Below are positions 1-11,322 of a DNA stretch of 64,000 bases, in pieces. A model generated the notes under the pieces. That model did no database searches, was not told the DNA's origin, and worked only from the letters and a program-made list of their open reading frames with translations. The translations under genes were made by a program, and so were the position numbers. The stretch comes from Solea solea. Its lineage: Eukaryota > Chordata > Actinopteri > Pleuronectiformes > Soleidae. Positions within the stretch are counted from its first letter, which is position 1; the number at the start of each line of letters is the position of its first letter. The DNA lies in NCBI RefSeq assembly GCF_958295425.1, contig NC_081154.1, positions 17,669,364 through 17,733,363 of the forward strand, in the 5' to 3' direction.

Positions 1-96
1 CAACTTTACCTTGTCAGTGCCACATACCCTCACCACAACATTAGCACTGATTGTTGTATGATTTTCATGTTACAGCATCGTGAGTCGAGCTTTGAT

Positions 97-128
97 TCAC
101 TCACTCACTCACTCACTCACTCGCTCAC
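97..128. repeat. (TCAC)n microsatellite
   Basis: Tetranucleotide run TCAC with one interrupting TCGC near its right end. Similar CTCA/ACTC runs recur at about 20,210-20,234 and 34,484-34,506. Confidence 0.9.
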
Positions 129-1143
129 AGACATGATGTCAGTGTGAGTTTGAATGACGGCTGGGGGAAGCTCAGGAGCTTTTATCTCGGACACCTTTTT
201 GCTTACACATGCGATCAGATGTTGATATTGCACTCGGCCCTAAACATCTTAAAAGAAGGACATTTCTGAGCATATTGTCACTTTGGATAGCATTAACCTT
301 CAACCTTGGATTTTGTTTTTGCCAAGGATATATCACGTGATTCCCATAAATATCAAATATCCAGAACGGCCTTCTTCCTCATGCCAAACATCTCAAAAAT
401 CCGAAACATAACTATTGCAATGTTTACTTTGGGGATGTTTCTATGATTCTGTGTAAAACCAAAATCCTGCAGCATGAGTTCTGACAGGAAGTAGAAAGAG
501 AGACCATATCACATTCTCTACACTGTCCCCCTGTGTGACAAACATCAGCATGCAAGAATTCAACAAATCTAGATCCTACACCAAATGAAGCAGTTGTATA
601 AAGATAAGTTTTGAATGACGGTGGCTCCTGCAGAGCAGCACAGAACACGTGTGAATTTTCTTTTTCAAGAAATTGAAAATGAAATTCACACGTGGCCTTT
701 GCCAAGAAGGAACTTTTATCCTCAGAAGTATTTTGACTACGTACTGGTGATTGAAAAATCTGTGCTGTACATTCAGTTGCTTAGTGCCCCTGTTTCATCC
801 AGCAGCTTGTCTCTCACTGTCCTTAAACTCCTTAAACTCGTTTGACCTCCAGGTGGAGGCAGAGGCAGAGTGGCATCTCTACCACCTCTGATGTCCTTCT
901 TCTTGCCATCGTGCTCGCTGGCAGCTCATTTCTGTGGCTTGCCGGACGCACACAGGTGAGCATTGACCCGGCTGTCACAGCAGCAGCGAGCCATTCATTG
1001 TACAGCACACATGAGTCCTAATTAGGCCCCAGGGCTGGAGAGGCACACTCCCTGAGACCAAGCATAAGCCAGAGTCTGATTAGACTCTGCCAGTGGACGG
1101 CTCTCCAGAGACTGGTTGCAGGTCAAATCTCTATGTCTCTCTT

Positions 1144-1189
<46 letters not shown>
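1144..1189. repeat. (TC)n(AC)n compound microsatellite
   Basis: An uninterrupted TC run passes directly into an AC run. Compound dinucleotide repeats of this sort are common in fish genomes. Confidence 0.93.
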
Positions 1190-1192
<3 letters not shown>

Positions 1193-1829
1193 TGCACACT
1201 CTCTCAAGAAATATGAAATAATTTGCACAATGAGCTGACCTATTTGCACTTTAGTTAATGAGCTTCTTGTTAAGCTTAATGAGTTTTTTTTAAAGTGATG
1301 CGTTGATTAATATTTCTTCTTCTTGTTGCCACATTATGTGTAAATGACTCTCCTCAAACCATCCCTCGACAGGTTGGTCTTGTGAGTGTGGATTATGTCG
1401 TTTATCATATTAATTCAAAGATGTTTGCACACAGATTATTGTACTCCATCCCTGTGGAGCTCATCGAAATCATCCAAACTGAAAGAATCAGTTAATTTAG
1501 TGATTTAGTACCCAGTCAGTGCTGAAACATGTTGTTCTTTTTTTTATCTTTCACTTTGTGCACAGAGGCTTAGAGCGTCCTTCACCTCTGAGCATTGTGA
1601 TCTTGTACTAATTATTACTTAAAGCAGATTTATTTATTGATTTATTTTACTGGAGGGATGGAAACACTATTATAAAAAGTCTACTTTTACTATCTAAAGC
1701 AGTGTTTCACACATTTTTCTATTTGGGAACCCACTTTTTTTCCAACTTGTGATTCAAATGATCATATTTGCATGACACCTGATATAATTTTGAATTGATT
1801 AATTTGCATATGATATATGGGTTTATATA

Positions 1830-2385
1830 TCCCATATATAATATCCCAATTAATTGCTTATTAGTAGTAAGTGAGGAAGTTGTATATGAATTACGATCTC
1901 AATATGCTTTGCTTAGTATGGACTTTATAAGGTGGTAGTATCACAAGAATAGTTATTGTCCCTTAATAACACACAATAACATAATGAATATGGTCTGTTC
2001 TTACATAAAAAAACACAAAACTAAGTGTTAATAGTACTCTAAATGAAGTCTTCGTTACTTAGAATATGTTCCCCATACTAAAGTGACATCTTGATCATTA
2101 CTAATTCAATAGTAGTTGAACATTATCAACAATCTAATAATGTTAATAATCATCTAAAGTTGTCTCCTTTCCTATCCTTGTGATACTACCACCTTATAAA
2201 GTCCTCAATAACACTAACTCTTAGTTAATGGCTTACTGGTTGCATAATAAGGCCATGCAGAATAAGGCATTAATAAGTACTTAATAATGACCCATTAAGA
2301 GCCAATATGTTACTAATGTGCATGCTAATAAGCAACTAATTAATGTTGAATATGTGATCCCTCATCTAAAGTGTTACCGTTAGAT
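1830..2385. mobile_element. Hairpin-type MITE (long inverted repeats)
   Basis: Positions 1921-1952 and 2172-2203 are inverted copies of each other over 32 bp with one mismatch. Weaker complementarity continues outward: TAATAAGCAACTAATTAATG on the right faces a similar stretch near 1845-1870. The element is AT-rich and non-coding, as expected for a foldback or miniature inverted-repeat DNA transposon. Its outer limits are estimates and no clean target-site duplication was found. Confidence 0.6.
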
Positions 2386-2485
2386 GATGCAGAGACGTTT
2401 GCTAACATCCTTATTTTATGCATGCTGTTTAAAACATGTACACATAAATCTTAACTAAAAGGTGGGAAAATTCAGTAAATTGTTT

Positions 2486-2498
2486 GGGGGGGGGGGGG
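2486..2498. repeat. Poly-G tract
   Basis: Thirteen consecutive G followed by CCC. A similar G-rich run lies near 6,652-6,669. Both are prone to assembly length errors and could form G-quadruplexes. Confidence 0.8.
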
Positions 2499-2499
2499 C

Positions 2500-5289
2500 C
2501 CAAAAAATATCCCCCCGCAGCCCATCTGTGGGTCCTGATCCAGTGTTTTGGAATCACCTTCACAGAGATAATGTAGTCAACGTCCCACAGAAAGGTTAAT
2601 GCAGCTTCAAACTGGATTTTTAATGAGCGCAGCTGTAAGATGGAAGCGCTGCTTCCAAGAAGAATTTCCTCATGCGATGTTAATATTGCAGTTGTTTCGC
2701 ACAGAATTTTTAACAATGTTACAACGGGAATACATGGAAGCCTACAGGAAAGTGTGTTTCACATGCTCTATTTAAGCTGCACTAAATGAAAATAGTGCAC
2801 ATCGGCACAGCCGTCCCCGGCCTTTGCTCTGTCGCTCTCAGATAGAATGAGGTTTCCTGGTATCCAAGTAAGACAGCAGCAGAGATTCAGCTGTGTTCAT
2901 CACTCAGTCCTAATGCCTCAGAATAGTTTAAGTCCTGCAGCCGACGGGATGTCCCAGCGGTCGAAATCACCAGTGGCCCGGGAAGCAAATTAAAGTAGAG
3001 TGCTGACAACTGTGGCACCGTCTCAAGTACGTAATGATGCATGTTCCACAGCTATTTGCAGGCCAGTGTTAGAAGTGAAGTCAGCGGGGATGACACTCAA
3101 TGCGTGTGCATCGGATGAGGAGGAAACAGCAAAGGGAAACCTTCCCTAAGTGTAATTTTCCATTTTCCCCGAAATTAAATTGAAATGTTTGCCATATTCT
3201 TTGCACACGTAGAGAAAAAAATTATGATTATTATTATTATTATTATTATTATTATAATAACCTTTGTTTGAACTCGGAAATATATTGAGGAGCGACCTCA
3301 TTTACAATGTAGCCGAGACAAAACGCCAAACATTTGAAAAATACATGAGCAAATCGACAAAAACAAGGAAAAGAGGAGCAGTTGGAAGTCAAATAAGATG
3401 CAATTATGGATTTAAATTGTCCTGATGATAAAAGTGTGGTCAGTTTCAGATGGTTTTGCAGAGTGTTCCAGGTGCACAGTAAGAAAAACAGTGTTAACAG
3501 AGGGAACCTGCAGTGCAACCTCGTCCTTTGAACGTGCATTCAAAGATATTAAAGAGTTAATGGAGGACGTTGTAGAACTGTCACCATTGTGTGGAAGAAT
3601 ATCCTGTGCCATATTAACATAGACTATGTGGAAGCAGCTGAGGCCATTTTCTTCATTTGCATTCAAATCTTTTCATGTGTATTCACACATCGACAGCCAG
3701 ACGCTCACCTCTTTTTAACTTGAGCGGGAGATGTCAAAGATGAGAACATTTCCTGGTCACGTTCCCTTTTAAGATTTTAATCTGTGATATTCTGCAAAGT
3801 CCTTGAAATTAGAAGCAGTTGTTCAACGCCACCTCCTTGTTGTGCCAATTTGTCAGACGTGCGAGTCTGTTTCCTGTTTCTGTGGAGCAGCTAAAGTCAG
3901 GTAGTAAATTGATTAAATTGGAGGCATCGCTCTCTCACCAGGAGATGTGTCCTAATTAGAGAGTGTTCCTCGTGTCTCACTGAGGAGAATAACAAGCCTC
4001 ATCCCGAGGCGGCCTCCAGATGATCCTGACATCCACGGCAAACCCAAACACATCTGATGTATGAGCAACCTCCGGGCTCCAGACCTGACCTCAGTCGACA
4101 AACAGTGCGTTAGGATTTCTGATGAAGGTTCTCGCACTGAAACAATTCTAGACAGACAACTCACTCGTTTTTAATTCAACTAAAAACACTGACCAACAGT
4201 GCAACATTAAACCACGTTGCTTCGTCTGAGGGAAAAGAACAAACAAACCAAGAAGATAATATAAAGTAACAACAAATGTTGCAAATTATTGATATTTCAC
4301 TATCATTCTTGCCTTTAATTTATATTTTCTTTTCTTTTTTGTGTCCAATTGTCCGTGCATCCATTGTGGCAGCGCTCTCTAAGCTCAGCGAGCAACACGG
4401 TGGCTCTGCACAGAGGTTCTCAACTCCAATCTGTATTAAACTCACCCAAAAAGTGACAGTTCAGGTTTTTTGAAGGGTAGTAACTATGAGCTCTTGTAGG
4501 ACACGGGGCGATGGTGGAGTGAGTTGGAACGAGAAAGTTGTGGGTAAAATTCCCCGATTCATGATTGCTGTGCCGGCATCGCGTGAATGGATATGAAAGA
4601 CGTGAGTTCTGCACCGTATGAATGTGTCAGTGATTGGGTGTGAACGGGTGAACGAGAAAAGCGCTACATAAACACGGACCGTTTACCACGGAAAACAAGG
4701 CTGCGAGTAGAAACAGAGACACACGGAAAACAGATTGTAGTCTCTGAACAAAAGGCTCAGCTCATAACATCTACACCCACTTATGTGTACTACGATATAT
4801 ATCCATATATATATCTTAAAACGGAGCGTCTACCTTTTTCCCAGCCAAGATAAAAACCATTCTAACGAAATAGGTTGAGGAAAAATTGTTCAATTCACAA
4901 TAAAATTCACACACAGACACACACAGATACATACATAAAACAGGTCTAATTACAGGAGCCCCTGACAGTGTGCCACAGATCTGCATGGGTCCCCAGACAG
5001 AAAAAAAACCTACTCACAGGGACTCGGGAGCTGCTGGTCTCCTGCTGCCTCATTTGGTATTTATGTGTCACTGAGATAAATCTGAAGAGAGGATATAAAA
5101 AAAAAATATAACACATTTGAACCAAGTGATGGAGGCGGCAGTGGATTATTAAATAATTGTTTTGGTGCAGGAGAGCAAGTGGTTTACAAAGTGACACACG
5201 TTTCATTGAATATGTGACTCAAATCTTCTCTTTTTCTTCTTGCATACCCACTGGCAGCCATGTTTTCACTGAGCGTGAGCCTCCGTGTC
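2500..5289. other. Gene-free interval
   Basis: No coding exon or RNA gene was recognised. The notable content is an ATT microsatellite and an AT-rich stretch near 4,790-4,815. A segment near 3,590-3,625 recurs almost unchanged near 7,073-7,105 (shared core CCTGTGCCAT followed by TTAACATAGACT). The open frames here are short and mutually overlapping. Confidence 0.55.
3225..3256. repeat. (ATT)n microsatellite
   Basis: Trinucleotide ATT run of about ten units, ending in ATAATAA. Confidence 0.9.
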
Positions 5290-5900
5290 TCTTGCTGACT
5301 GTTGGCCTCTGTGGTCCCAGCTCGACACGGCACAGCACGGAACGGCGCGGTTTACGTTGGTTTTCCACTAAAGAAATAGTACCTACTCAACATGGGCGGA
5401 GTGATCGCTGCACGTGACTTTGTTTTACACGCAACACAAATGAGTGACTAGTGACTTGTAAAGCAGTTGTTTTCAGTGTAAGTGAATCATTAGAATCAGT
5501 TCATTAAAACCATTTGTTCAGTTCTTCCTCCATGACTGGAGCACAGACTCAGTCTGACACAGTTACCGGACTGAAATACAGCGGCAGGGTTTGTGATGCC
5601 ACTCACTCGTGCTGTCTCTAACTACACCAGACTCCTCTGTTAAATATTGAGATTTTAGACATTTCCCTGGTAGTTGTTGGCGATTCACCCCCGTTTCTTA
5701 GGGTTGTCAAGTCTTTTTAACTGATCTACAGTTCGGCATTGTTCGGCTTGATTCTTGTGTCGGACGTGTCTTCCTGTGACCAATCAGTGGCTGTCAGTCT
5801 CAGACCAGAGCACCTGGTACCAGGTTCTATGCCAGTGAAAACACAATTTAACTGTGCCATGCCGAGGCGAGGCGAAGCAGTGGAAACACGCCATATGTGT
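5290..5900 (+). mobile_element. Dispersed MITE-like repeat, copy A
   Basis: The segment at about 5,350-5,475 recurs in inverted orientation at about 8,217-8,365. Shared landmarks are GTACCTACT(C/T)AAC, GGGCGGAGT and TGACTTGTAAAGCAGTTGTT. The segment at about 5,480-5,760 is related to 10,195-10,690, sharing GGAGCACAGACTCAGTCTG and ACAGTTCGGCA. The left margin has a GCACGGCACAGCACGGAACG-like end, and the right end has related CGAGGCGA sequence. It is non-coding. The precise superfamily is not certain; hAT-like is my guess. Confidence 0.6.
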
Positions 5901-6128
5901 CAGCACCTCTTACAATGACACTTTGCAAGATTGAGCAAACATGATTGTACGTGAGTCCTGGTTTTCTAAATGATAATCCGTCCTAATCCAACATCCATGT
6001 TCTTTCATATATTAAACTGACACTGAGTTACCTTTTCTCAGTTTTTTGCTTTTTATCGCAAACATTTCAATTGTATTCAATCAGATACATATCACAATCC
6101 TTTGTTGTCATCATAAACATTTTGATAT

Positions 6129-6147
6129 GCACACACACACACACACG
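6129..6147. repeat. (AC)n microsatellite
   Basis: Short AC run. The surrounding 5.9-7.4 kb shows no recognisable gene. Its open frames run through low-complexity sequence. Confidence 0.8.
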
Positions 6148-7399
6148 GTGGGGGATGGTCCCACCTCCCTCAGCTCAGATTGGACGTCAGATGCTGGAGA
6201 CAGCTGCACACATCACAGCTTCTTCTGAAAACATGACGTTTTATGTTCATCCAAACACTAATTTGTCTTCCTCAGAAAACCAGACAGGACACACAGTCAC
6301 TCAGCGGTCCCCAAAAAACAAAACTTTTGGAAATTGTGCAAGAGTGTAAGATAAATATCTGCAGCCAAACTGCGTGCAAATCTTCCAAGTGGATAATAAT
6401 TCACTTCTCATTTTTGACAGAATGTGTGTGCAGATGTGTTTTTTTGGGGGTGGTAGCGAGGGGGCTTATGAAATATCAAAGTGTGTTATTTGCCTCCATG
6501 AAACCCCACAACATCAAAGACTCCCTCTCTCTCTCCCACAAGAATTCAGGAACCTTGAGGTTTTTACTTGTGCTGCCTTTTTGGCACTGCTTTAAAGGCA
6601 AACGCCTCTAATGATACAAGATACAAGACATAGCGAGAGTGAATGGGGGAGGGCGGGGGGGGGGGGGGTGTCAACAACTAAACAGATACATTGGGTGATG
6701 ATTGACATCCCTTGCATCCTTTTATTATATCTGCGATGTTCATCCAGACACGGCGATGCAGGGAACTGTGGCCTGGTGAAAATGTGCCTCTCAGTCTGCC
6801 AAACCACCTGGCTGCAAGAAAACATAATCTACCTCTCAGTCAATCATTCCCGTCACAGGTGACAGCGTGGTATGAGTGTTGAGAGAAGCGTGGCAGACAT
6901 GCACAGGGCTGTATGTCCAACTTTGACACGTCACACCTCGCTCTCCAGCATATCCTGATGAGTCCTCAGCATTGGCAGGTTTCCTCGGGACGCCAGCCAC
7001 TCGCTGCTGTGCGTTATGTACCAGAAGTGACTGACTGTACAGCGTAGGAGGGAAATTACTGCTGAGATATCAGGAAGAATACCCTGTGCCATTTTAACAT
7101 AGACTGTAGGTTCGCAGTGAGAGTCAACACCAGGATGTAGCCAGGAGGGTTACTGAATAGCCACCAGGGGGCAATACAGCTAGTTGCAGAAAGAACTCCA
7201 CGTGAATGAGAGACGACTGACTACTGGAAAATGAGTCTACTTCTCACTCGATTTAATGCAGTAAAAAGAGTAAGTGGTCTCAATTACTAACGGTGAATAA
7301 TTTAATTTAAAACAATTCATCATCATGCATCTTCACAGTTCGTTAGTGTGTGTGTCTCACAAATAATATAACATTACATCCTGCACCATCCATCCTTCT

Positions 7400-8110
7400 A
7401 CTGCCTCTACTGCTCCAAGGTTGGGTCGCGGGGACAGCAGCTTGAGCAGAGAAGCCTAGACTTCCCAGCCAATTTGCTCTTGCTCTTCCAGGGGAACCCC
7501 GAGGTGCTCCCGGACCAGCCAGGAGACATAGTCTCTCCAGCGAGTCCTGGGTCTTCCACAGGGCCTCCTCCCGGTGGTATGTGCCTCACCAGGGAGATGC
7601 CCGAGCCACCTCATCTGGCTCCTCTTGATGCAGAAGAGCAGCGGCTCTACTCTGAGCCTCTCCTGAATGACCAAGCTTCTCACCATATCTCTCAGGCAAA
7701 GCCCAGACACCCTGCAGAGGAAACTCCTCCACTTGGGGAAAGATCTCAGATCTAACCCTAACCCAGAGAGGGCACTTTTCCGGTTTAGGAACATGGTCTT
7801 GGATTTAGAGGTGCTGATTCTCATCCAAGCTGCAAATCGCTCCAGTTGAGAGATAGAGAAGATCACGGCCTGCTGAAGCAAACAGGACCACATCATCTGC
7901 AAAGAGCAGAAACCACTGAAAGGGATCCGACTCACCACTGGCAACGTGGACCAAGTTCTGAGTGCTTGTACATCTCTTATCAGGGGGTCAGGTACCACAT
8001 ACTCCCAGAGTACTCCCCAAGGGACACGGTCAAACGCCTTCTCCAAGTCCACAAAGAAGATGTAGACTGGGTGGGGCGCACTCCCACGCACCCTCCAAGA
8101 CCCTGCTAAG
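7400..8110 (-). mobile_element. LINE (non-LTR retrotransposon) reverse transcriptase remnant
   Basis: The minus-strand frame at 7,456-8,091 contains the reverse-transcriptase landmark FVDLEKAFDRVPWGVLWE, then MRISTSKSKTM. Near the 3' part it has LCLRDMVRS, SQMRWLGHLPGEA and GRPRTRWRDYVS. These are hallmarks of a widespread fish LINE pol in which the C-terminal GRPRTRW motif follows the RT. The canonical spacing between the landmarks is shortened and the catalytic YxDD block is degraded, so this is an internally deleted, dead copy. The clade cannot be fixed by eye. There is no ATG-initiated host gene here. Confidence 0.82.
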
Positions 8111-8199
8111 CGTGTAGAGCTGCTCCACCGTCAGACACAGGAATCAAGTCGAACAGCGCCGAGATGTAGATCAGTTAAAACTACTTAACAAACACCTGG

Positions 8200-8410
8200 G
8201 TTAATCTCCAACAGCTACCCAAACAACTGCTTTACAAGTCACGAGTCACTCGTTTGTGCGTGTGAGAGTCACGTGTAAAATGAAGTTACCACAGTTTCAC
8301 GCATGACTCCGCCCACGTTAAGTAGGTACTTTTTTTGTAGTGGAGATGCAACCTAAACCGTGCCGTGTGGAGGCGAGGCGAGTAGACCCGGTGGAAATAC
8401 GGCATAAGTC
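8200..8410 (-). mobile_element. Dispersed MITE-like repeat, copy B (inverted)
   Basis: An inverted relative of copy A at 5.3 kb. Reading the minus strand it carries AAGTACCTACTTAACGTGGG, GGGCGGAGT and TGACTTGTAAAGCAGTTGTT. It lies next to the LINE remnant, suggesting insertion of one into the other. Confidence 0.6.
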
Positions 8411-9316
8411 CACTCTCCCTCACTCAGCTCTCAGCCCGCGTCGTGGCATATTTCAGGCATTGGGCAGTTAGCTTCAGAAGAGGGTGGGGCTTTAGTTAAC
8501 CGGTCAATATAAATACAATGGACTCAAAGAGGGTTGGAAACATTTTAGCTAATGTTTGTACACCACTAAAAAATATACTATTCGTCTTGTAACCTTCAGA
8601 TATTTTAATGGAGAAATGTCATAAATTGTATTTCTAATGAACGAATGTCTAATAATGCAAACTTCACAAGTATCAGCAGAGGAATGATTGGTCTAATTGA
8701 ACAATCGTCGTGACAGTACCTGGAAGTTTTCTCTGCTCTTTTAACAAGAACATTGTTTCTTTGGGTGTTCAAATTGTTTTCATGGCATCACTCGGGGTTA
8801 TGGAAACCAGCCTCACATTTCCCACATGACGTGTTATGTATATTGCATTGCCTAAAAAGCAGCTCACACTCTTCCAGCTGCACTCAAGCCTTGTTGTATT
8901 TTTTATTTCCAATTAAAGGAGAACTAAGGTAGTGCTTCACTGGACTCAAGAGGAGAGAAATAACTGACACGCTTGCTGCTGAAACAACTAAATAATTGAA
9001 TTTGCCATCCTGCAAGGCTTAAAGGCTTACATTGAGAATTTGCTCTGTCACACGAAGCGTTTTTTGTGTGATGCTAAAAATGAGACGCTGATAAAAGTGA
9101 ATACGAGTGATGAACAGAAAGAGCTGTTCATTTTTTACTAAACAGCTGGACAGTGATTTGTCTGCTGACAAATTGCTGTAATCTGTGGCTGTGCAACACA
9201 TTGTTCTCATTTCTGGTATCAGTTTGGGGGCACAGTGATTTAGTGGCACCTGAATGTGAGTTATTTGTGTGGCACATTCGTGGTAAACACAAAAAGTGGT
9301 TAGAGCCAAACTCAAC
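8411..9316. other. Gene-free interval
   Basis: No exon, RNA gene or clear repeat was recognised. The minus-strand open frame near 9,019-9,345 resembles no family I know. Confidence 0.5.
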
Positions 9317-10245
9317 TTAAAGGCCACATAGACCGGAAGCTCCAATTAACGCTGCGTTTGTGTGTGTGTATCTGCGTCATTACCTCGTTTATGAAACCCT
9401 AAAGTTTCAGAACAACAAAGAAAATAGTGTTGTATTGTTTTCCTGGGGTCTGCGAAGCGGATCAGCACTTCCGTAGTTTGATGTCATCATCAGAAATCCT
9501 CACCACTCCTCTCACCACCGTAGCGCCTCCTGGTGCGGGCACTAGTCCGGGCACATCCGGTTGCGTACATTCAACCGCAGAAGAAGAAGAACTACTCTCG
9601 TTGTAGCTGCTGAGATGCAGAGCATCCACCGTGCCAGAGGGGGAGCTGTGTATCTGAGAGCTGGCCTATCTATTACGTAACTTCCAGGTACCTGGCCAAT
9701 CCCAACACAGTCCACGTTCTGCGGGTGTGGTTTTGGTCTGAAACAGCGCGGCTGACGAGAGCGTCAGTGAGGAGATATTTTGATCGGCTCGTTTGCAGCG
9801 ATTAGGACGTTTTTAACTGTGAAAACAAGTTAAAGGGGACATATTATACCTTATTTCCCCCATTAAAATAGTTCCCTGGTGTCCTAATGAACATGTCAGT
9901 GACATGCCTTGGTCAAAATACCATAAGGATGAAGCACAATAGCAGTTCAATAACCCTGCTAAACCCGCCCCTTTCAGAACGCTCGGTTTTCGTGCATGGT
10001 CCCTTTATATGCAAATGAGACACAGGCAAACACACACCCACTTCTTCCAGGGGGTTTCTGATTTGTCCTTTTTACAGCGCTCACTCGCTCAGCTGCTTCT
10101 CGTCTCCCCCTCCCTCCACTAGTTCTCTGACAATATCAACATGGCAGCATGCGCAGAAAACAGCGAGAGTGCCGTCAAAGGAAGAGACGTCCTACATAAG
10201 GATCGAGCCGAACACTGCCGAACTGTAAATCAGTTAAATACACCT

Positions 10246-10414
10246 AGGGACAGCACAGCTGATCGCCACCGCTGATCGCCAGCAGCGCGCGGTGAGCTGA
10301 ATAAACTGGTGCTGTATCAGACCGGTGACTGTATGCTCCGGAGCTGGCGATCAGTTTAGGCAGCTCGCCGCTCGTCGCTGGCGATCAGCGGTGGCGATCA
10401 GCTGTGCTGTCCCT
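10246..10414. repeat. Perfect 38-bp inverted repeat
   Basis: Positions 10,246-10,283 and 10,377-10,414 are exact reverse complements (38 of 38), separated by 93 bp. The arms contain GCTGATCGCCACCGCTGATC. Further partial copies of GGCGATCAGCGGTG and its complement follow out to about 10,600, so the region is a cluster of direct and inverted short repeats. It lies inside the inner Kolobok-like element. Confidence 0.9.
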
Positions 10415-10728
10415 ATGTATCCATGTGTCGGAGGTCTGTTCCTGTGACGGCACTCACACATACAGCACCAGTTTAGGCAGCTCACCGTTCGCCGCTGGCG
10501 ATCAGCGGTGCTGTCTTTTTAACTGATTTTCACAGAGAGTGCAGCACCGCTGCACAGAGAGTGCAGCACCGCTGATCGCTACCGCTGATCGCCAGTGGCG
10601 AGCGGCATAAACGGCCGCTGTATGTGATCAGACTGAGTCTGTGCTCCGGTCATGAAGGACGTACTGAACAAATATTTTTAATTAGGACGTGTCAGAATGG
10701 TTAGTTATGAGCTCCATGTGACCTTTTC

Positions 10729-10956
10729 TTAAAAATGTGTGTGTTTGTACGTCGGTGAAATACGTTCGCTGACTAAATACGGCGACCGCTGGCCGCAGTC
10801 TGATGTGAAGTGGTGCGAACACACGAACACACGTTTGCTGACTTTATCCGGAACATTAGCTTCATATATAAAATCCTCTGAGGCTGGAAGTTTGTGTAAA
10901 ACACTGTGCTCCACTGTGCAGCCACCAACAGCACACTTGTCCCTCCACGTTGACAT
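10729..10956 (-). pseudogene. THAP-like zinc-finger ORF, truncated (transposon-derived)
   Basis: The ORF starts at ATG 10,956 (MSTWRDKCAVGGC) and encodes about 75 residues. The open frame extends further upstream, but only from a TTG. The C-x4-C pair near the start and the later C-x2-H pair (VCSHHF) fit the C2CH layout of THAP DNA-binding domains. The usual tryptophan-containing middle and the AVPTIF-like end are not intact. A complete THAP transposase would be several hundred residues, so this is a truncated first-exon-like piece. It lies inside the TTAA element, consistent with a Kolobok transposase N-terminus. Expression is uncertain. Confidence 0.6.
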
Positions 10957-11322
10957 AATACCGCTCTTCCTCCCTCGCCTGCACTCTCGCAGGGACAAGG
11001 TGGAGCTAAGGTGGAGCTCTCGAAGTAAACTTACTGGTGGGGCGGTAACATTCGCGGTGAAATGCGCATGCTGACGTCATAAACGCAGGGAATTCAACAT
11101 CGAGTGTTTTATCGCCTATACTTACACTTAGGGGAACCACGAAAACATGACGGAGTATTCTTTTTCCACACTTTGGTGACTGGTAGGGCCCCCAGAGTCC
11201 CAAATATAAGTATTAAAATGGTTAAAAAGTTGATTTTGCATAATATGTCCCCTTTAATATATGTAAGTAGACCTCCATAACTAACATATATGTGTGATAC
11301 AAGCATTCTATGTCGCCTTTAA

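Larger units (their letters stand above)
1..1832. other. Gene-free flank, left edge
   Basis: I see no supportable coding exon here. Short open frames exist on both strands, but they overlap, lack a recognisable family and often lack an ATG. A TCAC tetranucleotide run occurs near 97-128 and a TC run followed by an AC run at 1144-1189. The stretch around 840-960 looks somewhat exon-like, with a CAG-GTGAGC junction near 955, but no protein family could be recognised in it. Confidence 0.6.
9830..11257 (-). mobile_element. Inner Kolobok-like DNA transposon with THAP ORF
   Basis: Both ends read TTAAAGGGGACATATTAT inward: the left on the plus strand at 9,830-9,847, the right on the minus strand at 11,240-11,257. 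They match exactly over 18 bp, with TTAA at each extremity. The element is about 1.4 kb. It contains a THAP-type zinc-finger ORF on the minus strand and, at 10.2-10.7 kb, an inserted MITE-like segment with a perfect 38-bp inverted repeat. Kolobok transposases are known to carry THAP domains and to use TTAA target sites, so ends and content agree. No full catalytic transposase is present, so the copy is deleted and presumably non-autonomous. Confidence 0.75.
9317..11322. mobile_element. Outer TTAA-flanked Kolobok-like DNA element
   Basis: The left end reads TTAAAGGCCACATAGA. The right end, read on the minus strand, is TTAAAGGCGACATAGA. This gives a terminal inverted repeat of about 16 bp with one mismatch, flanked by or including TTAA on both sides. 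TTAA target-site duplications are the signature of the Kolobok and piggyBac superfamilies. A second TTAA element lies inside it at 9,830-11,257. The interval 9,440-9,800 between the two left ends is relatively GC-rich with no recognised ORF. Confidence 0.62.

Noticed and set aside
840..960. Possible exon with a GTGAGC donor, perhaps of HS3ST2, the next human neighbour
   Set aside because: The translation does not resemble HS3ST2 or any family I know; nothing else supports it.
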